From positions 1 through 58,913 of the forward strand of contig JAAEPW010001288.1 in assembly GCA_024232355.1 (NCBI GenBank): a stretch of DNA of 58,913 nt, in the 5' to 3' direction. Origin of the DNA: Chloroflexota bacterium (GTDB lineage: Bacteria; Chloroflexota; Anaerolineae; B4-G1). Positions 54,501 through 58,913 of this stretch are shown here, piece by piece. Under the pieces are notes generated by a model, which worked only from the letters and a program-made list of their open reading frames with translations, ran no database searches and had not been told where the DNA came from. Each line of letters begins with the position of its first letter. Position 1 is the first letter of the stretch. The position numbers and the translations under genes were made by a program.

Positions 54501-54624
54501 GATAACCGACCAACGGCAGCCGTTCGGCCAGCAATTCTGGCAGGCGTTCCTGCAAGAATCTGTCGAACGATGTTTTGTGCCAGGGTGCGGATGACGTACA
54601 TCCGCTAGATAGATGGATTGACAT
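51568..54624 (-). CDS. Single-chain compact beta/beta-prime RNA polymerase
   Basis: A 1018-residue fusion of multisubunit-type RNA polymerase cores. Beta part, ~1-530: RVCPFETPEGPNIG (188-198), EHDDANRLLMGTNMMRQ, GRNLLTAFVSWE, DGIVISKSAA, then GDKMSNRHGVKG (316-327, with Lys318/Lys326 at the NTP-site positions), DGTPVDLVFN, RPSTVGWVYWGRLHHL and a beta C-terminal LVDRLQVAGIEATL. Beta-prime part, ~535-1018: clamp-helix segment NDRLARMLDCQTPEKLV, FSGRAVIAPGADLRLDQVGL (624 on), NRAPTLS, NADFDGDQ (Asp725, 727, 729 as catalytic triad), bridge helix EGLTPSEMYACAAGARRGL (932 on) and the C-terminal AAATGEIDPLADINSRLLVG. The beta flap, beta-prime zinc finger, jaw and trigger-loop motif are not found. 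Twelve bases after the sigma gene, with AGGAGAG before the ATG. Housekeeping subunits are each about as long or longer, so this is an additional polymerase. Confidence 0.9.
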   Translation of the reverse strand: MSIHLSSGCTSSAPWHKTSFDRFLQERLPELLAERLPLVGYQAESTGRYTCRVAVTLTSASGDVEIEYVDLPQPDEDGLFEINEEPTVVIPVASTEELDIAEIRCVGEQLYDYIKERLGQAPTNGLPWDAELARAWMPLGLWAQEFMSDVAQRLEATNWFSRQAHLRSILIPDREKTITAGQFGRVCPFETPEGPNIGRVLRIAVGAEIHEGKLIVVDERSESGLGLTASMIPFLEHDDANRLLMGTNMMRQWVMQSTPEPALVQTGNEPDTPGFWAGRNLLTAFVSWETDTTWDGIVISKSAAQRFDTPYPIEPGDKMSNRHGVKGIVSRILPDDEMPHLPDGTPVDLVFNFIGLHVRMNFGQVMEAVMGRVARVEGEPAITPPFHAPSRDELRERLTQTHLPESGMEPLTLGRDGPQLERPSTVGWVYWGRLHHLAQNKVMSSVSPQQRAQLQGNLENYMLLDLGVYDNLREYLNTRAIRRADADTLATRVAAGPVEQAAPPTPMFSDLVDRLQVAGIEATLKNERLTFDFKSPHGDKLTLAHPVPHPWMRERQLTEIGAYPALDEYPPLVEANDRLARMLDCQTPEKLVQDAIAQLKARVQTFFDALLRPDHLRFRERQLFSGRAVIAPGADLRLDQVGLANEIAWTLFGPLVIRELDDEEAVRARSERAAQVLDRIMARSWIIVNRAPTLSPTALIAFHPVRDPGSVIRLHPLVCEWLNADFDGDQVAVLLPITESAQLEAGERLSVAGHLVRDPELIKSLLPPPDALWGLASLSLTESGHREIAQMIGAEAIAVNGPITQTALSEAMEKTMARDGVKAALATLEQLTRRGFEAVKASGASISPFIGESVQRPPKPEGDDPDLWAAYQEELAEQILSNTNYDNPDLGPQLIAVRTRQRGRQHLPLLIGPKIVRDVNDEPVTIRHGYAEGLTPSEMYACAAGARRGLARLVDEMERMWTSPGDHSVPTTFTVLARARRANRPGVVFARAAATGEIDPLADINSRLLVGLPVTRKT

Positions 54625-54636
54625 CAGAATCTCTCC

Positions 54637-55260
54637 TTATGTTGTTTCTAAATTTTTCCATTCGCGGGCGAGACGTCTCTTGGCATAGTACAGGCGCGAT
54701 TTGACAGTGCCTTCGGGGATGCCTAGCTCGTCAGCCGCATCCCGCATACTCATTTCCATCTCGTGCACCAGATGAAAAACCTCGCGTTTCTCTTCGGGCA
54801 GTCGCTCGATGATTCGCCAGAGTCGCTCTCGCTGCTCGCCCAATTCCAGGGCAGCATCGGGGTCCGGTGCCGAAGCGTCGATCAACCAGGCGGGTATGGT
54901 GTTTTCCTCCTCGTCGTTCCATTCGTTTGGGACGTTCAAGGGATGTTCCTTCCGACGGCGTACAGAACGCAGATGGTTAAACGCCAGGTTGGTGGCGATG
55001 CGGTAGAGCCACGCTTTGAAGGTGCCGCTACCATCCCACTGCTCCGCGCGCGTCCATACCCGTAAAAAAACCTCTTGCAATAGGTCTTGGGTTGCAGCAT
55101 CGGGCGGATGCAAAGCATCCGAACGCACGATGCGTGCTATATGCCGGCGCATCATCTCTTCATAACGATCAAAGAGCGTCTCGAACGCGTGCGCATCTTG
55201 TTCGAGGATTTGCTGGATGAGGTCTTGGTCAGATAACATCGGTTTGGTCCTGTTACTCAT
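54637..55260 (-). CDS. ECF-type sigma factor paired with the compact polymerase
   Basis: A 207-residue sigma-70-family factor. The ATG at 55260 with AGAAGG upstream is preferred to one seven codons further out. Sigma region 2: AFETLFDRYEEMMRRHI, LLQEVFLRVWTRAEQWDGSG and TFKAWLYRIATNLAFNHLR. Region 4: LPEEKREVFHLVHEMEMSMRDAADELGIPEGTVKSRLYYAKRRL, a helix-turn-helix. Regions 1 and 3 are absent as in ECF factors. No anti-sigma gene is adjacent; instead the compact polymerase follows, which keeps the clamp-helix docking site for region 2. It may direct that enzyme, the host polymerase, or both. Confidence 0.9.
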   Translation of the reverse strand: MSNRTKPMLSDQDLIQQILEQDAHAFETLFDRYEEMMRRHIARIVRSDALHPPDAATQDLLQEVFLRVWTRAEQWDGSGTFKAWLYRIATNLAFNHLRSVRRRKEHPLNVPNEWNDEEENTIPAWLIDASAPDPDAALELGEQRERLWRIIERLPEEKREVFHLVHEMEMSMRDAADELGIPEGTVKSRLYYAKRRLAREWKNLETT

Positions 55261-55276
55261 GCCTTCTATTGTACAT

Positions 55277-55302
55277 GACACCGGTCAGGAGGCAAAAGTT
55301 CA
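55277..55302 (-). promoter_or_regulatory. ECF-like promoter candidate before the sigma gene
   Basis: On the minus strand, TGAACTT (55302-55296), 16 bases, then GTC (55279-55277) resembles the GGAACTT/GTC pattern of ECF sigma promoters and would allow self-activation. An alternative housekeeping match is TTGCCT (55295-55290), 16 bases, TACAAT (55273-55268), giving an almost leaderless transcript. Confidence 0.4.
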
Positions 55303-55326
55303 CAATTGTTGGATCCAAAAAGTAGT

Positions 55327-55355
55327 TTGTTCGGCCAAGTCAACTGTGCTATACT
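55327..55355 (+). promoter_or_regulatory. Promoter of the enolase-superfamily gene
   Basis: TTGTTC (55327-55332), a 17-base spacer and TATACT (55350-55355). The start would lie near 55362; GGAGGA precedes the ATG at 55410. It diverges from the sigma gene. Confidence 0.65.
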
Positions 55356-55409
55356 TGAAATACGCGGACAAGAAATTTCCTAGTTCACCAAAGCGACGGA
55401 GGAACCCCA

Positions 55410-56636
55410 ATGAAGATTGAGCGAATCGAACTTTATCACGTGGCTATTCCACTTTCCAAGCCGTTCTATCCTTCGTGGATCCCCGGCTATCCTCAGACCG
55501 TGAATCGCTTTACGCTGCTGCGAGTGACGACCGACGATGGCGTGCAGGGGCTGGCAGCCGGTATGGCCTTTGAACAGGAGCGCGAGGGGTTGGGTGGTCT
55601 GATTGGCCCATACCTCATCGGTCTCGACCCGACTAACATTGATCTCTGTCGCCAACGGATGCGCGAGGTCAGTTACTTGGGCTGGCGCAATTATTGGATG
55701 GAGGCCGCTTTCTGGGACATCAAGGGCAAGGTTGAGGGGAAGCCGGTCTGGGCGCTTTTGGGAGGAGAGAAAGGAGGACGTGCCGAGGTGTACGCCTCCA
55801 CTGGCGAGGTTCACCCGCCCGAGCAGCGGGCTGAAGAGGTGCTCAAGCTGCGCGAGATGGGATTCAAGACGGTCAAACTGCGGGTGCACAGCTTTGACCT
55901 GACTGAGGATGTGGACCAGGTCGAGACCGTGCGCTATGCTGTTGGCGACAGTATGGAGATCGGCGTGGATGCCAACCAGGGCTGGCCGGTGACCATCGTG
56001 GATGACGTACCGATATGGACGTTGGAACGGGCCACCGACTTTAGCAAAGCCTGCGCCGAGCTAGACGTGGGCTGGATCGAGGAGCCCCTCGACATGTATG
56101 CCTACGACGAGAGCGCCGAACTGCGCCGTCGCTCCGAGGTACCCATCGCCGGTGGGGAGTTGAATGGTGGATGGCAAGAGTTCAAGGTGATGCTGGAAAA
56201 AGGCAGCCTCGACATCTACCAACCAGACTCGACGATGGGCGGCGGCATCGGCGACGCGATGAAGGTGCTTCAAGCTTGTCGGGAACAGAACTTGGGCTTT
56301 ACGCCCCACACCTGGACCAATGGCCTGGGCTTTATCGTCAACTTGCACGTCCACGCTGCCGGTCCGCGCGATCATCCTCTTGAATATCCTTACGAACCGC
56401 CCGGCTGGACTCCCGAGGTCCGCGACGGCATTCTGGCCGAGCCGATTCGCGTAGCGCCCGATGGCACTGTTGCGATCCCCGATGTGCCCGGGTTGGGCAT
56501 CGAATTGGACGCAGACAAGTTGAAACGTTACGCTCAAAGGTATTTTACGATTACCTCACGCGGCATCGCAATGAGCACTGTCCGCGAGAAGGGGTTGTTC
56601 GCTGCACTGAAACTGGCTCGCAGGCGGAAACGGTAG
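55410..56636 (+). CDS. Enolase-superfamily (mandelate racemase/muconate lactonizing-like) enzyme
   Basis: A 408-residue protein with an N-terminal capping domain (RIELYHVAIPLSKPFYPSW) and a C-terminal barrel. FKTVKLRVHS contains the base-bearing lysine strand (KLR rather than KxK), IGVDANQGW, GWIEEPLD and AGGELNGG supply the three metal-binding acidic residues, and FTPHTWTNGLG carries the His of the mandelate racemase subgroup. Sugar-acid dehydratases share this pattern; the substrate is unknown. A signature terminator follows. It has its own promoter, diverging from the sigma-polymerase operon. Confidence 0.85.
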   Translation: MKIERIELYHVAIPLSKPFYPSWIPGYPQTVNRFTLLRVTTDDGVQGLAAGMAFEQEREGLGGLIGPYLIGLDPTNIDLCRQRMREVSYLGWRNYWMEAAFWDIKGKVEGKPVWALLGGEKGGRAEVYASTGEVHPPEQRAEEVLKLREMGFKTVKLRVHSFDLTEDVDQVETVRYAVGDSMEIGVDANQGWPVTIVDDVPIWTLERATDFSKACAELDVGWIEEPLDMYAYDESAELRRRSEVPIAGGELNGGWQEFKVMLEKGSLDIYQPDSTMGGGIGDAMKVLQACREQNLGFTPHTWTNGLGFIVNLHVHAAGPRDHPLEYPYEPPGWTPEVRDGILAEPIRVAPDGTVAIPDVPGLGIELDADKLKRYAQRYFTITSRGIAMSTVREKGLFAALKLARRRKR

Positions 56637-56662
56637 AAGAACGTGGATCGGCAGAATGTAAC

Positions 56663-56705
56663 GGATTTGCGGATGACTCATCCGCAAATCCTGTTTGTCT
56701 GTATT
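56663..56705 (+). terminator. Rho-independent terminator
   Basis: GGATTTGCGGATG (56663-56675), loop ACT, complement (56679-56691): a perfect 13-bp stem followed by a T-rich tract (TGTTTGTCTGTATTTTTA). Terminates the enolase-superfamily gene. Confidence 0.85.
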
Positions 56706-56735
56706 TTTATGTAGGAGACCCATCGTGAAAAGGAT

Positions 56736-56754
56736 ATAGTTTGAAAGTCGGGTG
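56736..56754 (+). repeat. Left terminal inverted repeat of the IS
   Basis: Perfect complement of 58891-58909 in inverted order; flanking bases do not extend the match. Confidence 0.9.
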
Positions 56755-56919
56755 CTAGGTTTTAGAAGTTCTAGTGGGCATAGAGCGAAAGTTGACGCGT
56801 CAAGCAAGCCGAGAAAGTAGGCATCAAGGGTCTCCAAAGCCCCTTTTTTGACCCCAGTCCGCGTGGGATTCGCCGACCTGTGCGGTCAGCCTCAGTATTT
56901 GTGTAGCATCAAACGAGAA

Positions 56920-58854
56920 CTAGATCACCTCGGACAATTTGAGGTTGACATACTGCAGCCAGGGTAGTCCATCGAGTTCAATATTGGCCAGTTCGGCGGG
57001 GCTTTTACCCTCATGTTTGGCACCGGGCAAGTAGGGAACAAAGTTGCGCACGAGAGCCCAAACGGTGAGAGATTTTTGGGCAGCATTGCACTTGGAGCGC
57101 CGAAAGCTATAGTGACTGGCGACCTTGCGAGTGAGAAACTTGAAAGTCAGTTCCAACATGCTGGTGGTCGCGGCCAACAAGGGACTGCGTAGCCGTCGAG
57201 TGTTGTAGTGGCTCTTTTTCTGCAATGATTTGCAACGGGCAAACAAGATTGGTTCATCGGCCACTTGGCGGGTCAATTTACGTAGACGTGCTCGGTAAAG
57301 CTTGTAGTTGGGAGCGTCGAGTATTACGAAGAAATCCTGCCGCAACTGGAGCAATTCAGGTGCGTCGTTTGACAGTTTTTTGTCCTTGCGGTACTTTTCC
57401 AACGTTTCAAAGATGTTCTTTTTAGCGTGAAAGTGACACAGCATATGAACGGATTCGGTCAATTCTTCGCGAACGGCACGCAGGATAGCGGGCCAACCAT
57501 CAGACGTGATAGATCGTAGCCGAATACCGGCTTCCTTCAAATGTCGAAACGTCTGTTTGAAGGCCTCCGTATCGTTGATGTCAACTCGAAGAATGTTCCA
57601 GACAGCGGTGGATTGCGGATCCTGGACAGTGACGGCGAAAATGCGGTGCTTGCCGTCGGTACCATCATCTTACTTCAAAAAAAACTCATCCGTCAATCCC
57701 TGTATCGGCAACTTGAAACCAAGCCAGACCAAGAATTGAGGCAAGTGGATGGTCAATCCACCCAGCCACAAGGTCCATTCGTAGGGCAATGTATGGCCTC
57801 GATACTGTCCATCCTCAGTACGTGACTGATTGAGGATAGCTGTCGTATCCCGATAGCTGTTGTTGCGCCTCCAGCAATTCTCCAATGCGTTTTGAATGGT
57901 CCGAGCGTGATGACTTTTGAATGGAATACAAAAGGTCGGCAGAATCCGGGTATTTGCTCCACAATCCCGGCACTTGACCTTTTTGATCCGAAACCATTCC
58001 CTCTTCTTGCTTCCCGGCGGAATCACAGAACGTTTATCACTCCCTCGTTGACGGAATCCGCTTTTCCCCCCACACATTGCACAAGAACTGTGTAGATTGT
58101 GTTCGATGGCTGCTTCGAAGTCACTCTTTTCCTTCCACAACTGACGGTACTCATCTACGTTCATCCCCAAACGCGCAATCAGTGGTCGCAACTGAATCCC
58201 TCTCTTGGTCAGGATCAGACCCGGACGCAACACTATTCTCAGCGGAACTTTCGTGTCCCCTGCCTTAACCTTTGCTTCGTCAGTTGCTTCAGGTTCGGTG
58301 ATAAGTCGTACCACTGTTTCGTCAAAAGCGCTAACAGAATCTTGGAACTTTTTCTGCACCGCGTCCACAACATGATGCAACTTGCCTTTCACAGGCGGAT
58401 TGGGACAATCTAACAGAATCTTGTTGACTGCCCTACACCTGCTTTCTTGCTTTGCTTGCATCTCTGCCTGTAGACCAGATAGAGATTGAACTGAATGCTC
58501 ACGATCAAACTGTGATCTTGTCTGAACATCTTGCTTCTTGTTTCGATGCCTCTTTCTGCCGAACATCTGCCTTCTACGTCGCGCCAACTTCCCGCGATGC
58601 ACTATCTCTTGTCCAACATAAGCCCCACAGACGTACACTGTCATTCTCCAATGCCTCATCGACAGTGCATAGGCATTACTATCGTGGAATATTGGCTCTG
58701 CTATTACATATGCAGCATCGAATACCTTTCCCTCTTCCTTCTGTGAATATCCAATCTTGATTGGGTTACCTATCAACGTCAAGACGGTCACCCAGCAGAT
58801 CACATACCATTTCATAGCTGCCTCCCCATTGATTGATTGGGAAGATTGTATCAT
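56920..58854 (-). pseudogene. IS transposase interrupted by an in-frame TAA
   Basis: One frame of about 645 codons broken by a single TAA at 57672-57670. The upstream 394 residues have a basic N-terminal third, a zinc ribbon (SSCAMCGGKSGF and KCRDCGANTR), and end QGLTDEFFLK with the probable first catalytic aspartate. Directly past the stop, DDGTDGKHRIFAV continues in the same frame to ITSDGWPAILRAV (second aspartate), MLCHFHAKKN (a CxxH pattern like MULE/IS256 enzymes) and on to the C-terminus. The stop lies after a run of eight T (GAGTTTTTTTTGAAG), but a shift there would leave the frame. Probably inactive unless read through. Confidence 0.8.
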
Positions 58855-58890
58855 CTCTATCGCTATGTGCTAATTTTTACTTCCATTGAT

Positions 58891-58909
58891 CACCCGACTT
58901 TCAAACTAT
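58891..58909 (-). repeat. Right terminal inverted repeat of the IS
   Basis: CACCCGACTTTCAAACTAT, the exact inverse complement of 56736-56754. Confidence 0.9.
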
Positions 58910-58913
58910 GCCG

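Larger units (their letters stand above)
56736..58909 (-). mobile_element. Insertion sequence with 19-bp perfect terminal inverted repeats
   Basis: ATAGTTTGAAAGTCGGGTG at 56736-56754 is exactly inverted at 58891-58909, bounding a 2174-bp element. It holds one DDE-type transposase frame on the minus strand. Only four bases lie beyond the right end, so a target duplication cannot be checked. About 165 bases between the left repeat and the transposase end (56755-56919) show no gene. Confidence 0.9.

Noticed and set aside
51568..54624. The fused polymerase as the housekeeping enzyme, as in Helicobacter
   Set aside because: Those fusions keep both full-length subunits (about 2900 residues). This one lacks the flap, zinc finger, jaw and trigger loop, so it cannot easily replace normal beta and beta-prime.
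51568..54624. The polymerase as a decaying pseudogene
   Set aside because: The frame is open for 1018 codons, catalytic and C-terminal motifs are intact, deletions fall at domain borders, and a good ribosome-binding site and partner gene are present.
50560..55260. A defence island formed by the pentapeptide, FGE-fold and sigma-polymerase genes
   Set aside because: No nuclease, toxin, helicase or other defence marker is present, and the gap between FGE and polymerase genes carries repeats; the grouping is not supported.
57650..57700. Programmed frameshift at the eight-T run in the transposase
   Set aside because: The downstream half is in the same frame as the upstream half, so slippage would break rather than restore the protein.
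22401..58854. Recoding of TAA as a sense codon, because two genes have in-frame TAA
   Set aside because: TAA ends many intact genes here (for example purF, purB, cupin), so the two cases are better explained as separate mutations or errors.

Overview
This 58.9-kb window looks like a chromosome segment of a Gram-positive-like or monoderm environmental bacterium, most probably a Chloroflexota member (Anaerolineae-like). The pointers are the R3H/AAA ATPase-tmk-gmk neighbourhood, lipoprotein-anchored sugar uptake and hydrolysis, bacillithiol genes, a mandelate-racemase-type enzyme and moderate GC. The taxonomic call is an inference. No rRNA, tRNA or CRISPR array was recognised.

Layout. 0.3-3.4 kb: selenium-type cluster (class V aminotransferase/cysteine desulfurase, DUF3343, Eis-like acetyltransferase, YedF). 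3.7-5.6 kb: bacillithiol genes bshA-bshB1. 5.6-14.3 kb: two giant paralogous receptor-channels, each with a type I periplasmic-binding domain, a pentameric ligand-gated ion channel (Cys-loop/pro-loop) core and one or two sugar-type solute-binding domains. 14.3-17.1 kb: repeat-rich spacer, cupin, GH3 lipoprotein. 17.2-22.4 kb: purine genes purC, an odd DUF3795/HisKA-like protein, an animal-type class II purE, purF and purB. 22.4-23.0 kb: TPR gene broken by an in-frame stop. 23.1-36.5 kb, minus strand: carbohydrate regulon (ROK repressor, internally duplicated solute-binding lipoprotein, two permeases, DUF5107/TPR protein, GalE, ROK-fold protein, nucleotidyltransferase, NahK-like kinase, GNAT). 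36.7-39.8 kb: DnaE2-like polymerase. 39.8-42.0 kb: repeats, small proteins, a phosphoesterase. 42.2-48.6 kb: THEP1 NTPase, MocR regulator (PdxR-like), pdxS, GNAT, pdxT, R3H/AAA ATPase, tmk. 48.6-51.4 kb: FmdB-type zinc ribbon, gmk, pentapeptide-repeat protein, FGE-fold protein. 51.6-55.3 kb: an ECF sigma factor followed 12 bases later by a 1018-residue single-chain RNA polymerase. 55.4-56.6 kb: enolase-superfamily enzyme. 56.7-58.9 kb: an IS element with 19-bp terminal inverted repeats and an interrupted transposase.

The two most unusual systems are these. First, the sigma-polymerase operon: one polypeptide carries recognisable beta then beta-prime cores, including the NADFDGDQ catalytic loop, the two NTP-site lysines, the sigma-docking clamp helices, the bridge helix and the beta-prime C-terminal switch motif. 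It lacks the flap, the zinc and jaw regions and apparently the trigger loop. Second, the tandem receptor-channels join the two periplasmic-binding folds used by animal ionotropic glutamate receptors to a Cys-loop-type channel, which is a different pore architecture. The other genes are mostly recognisable metabolism. Purine synthesis, PLP synthesis with a local PdxR and AATTGG-type operators, and a sugar import and activation regulon each form a coherent unit.
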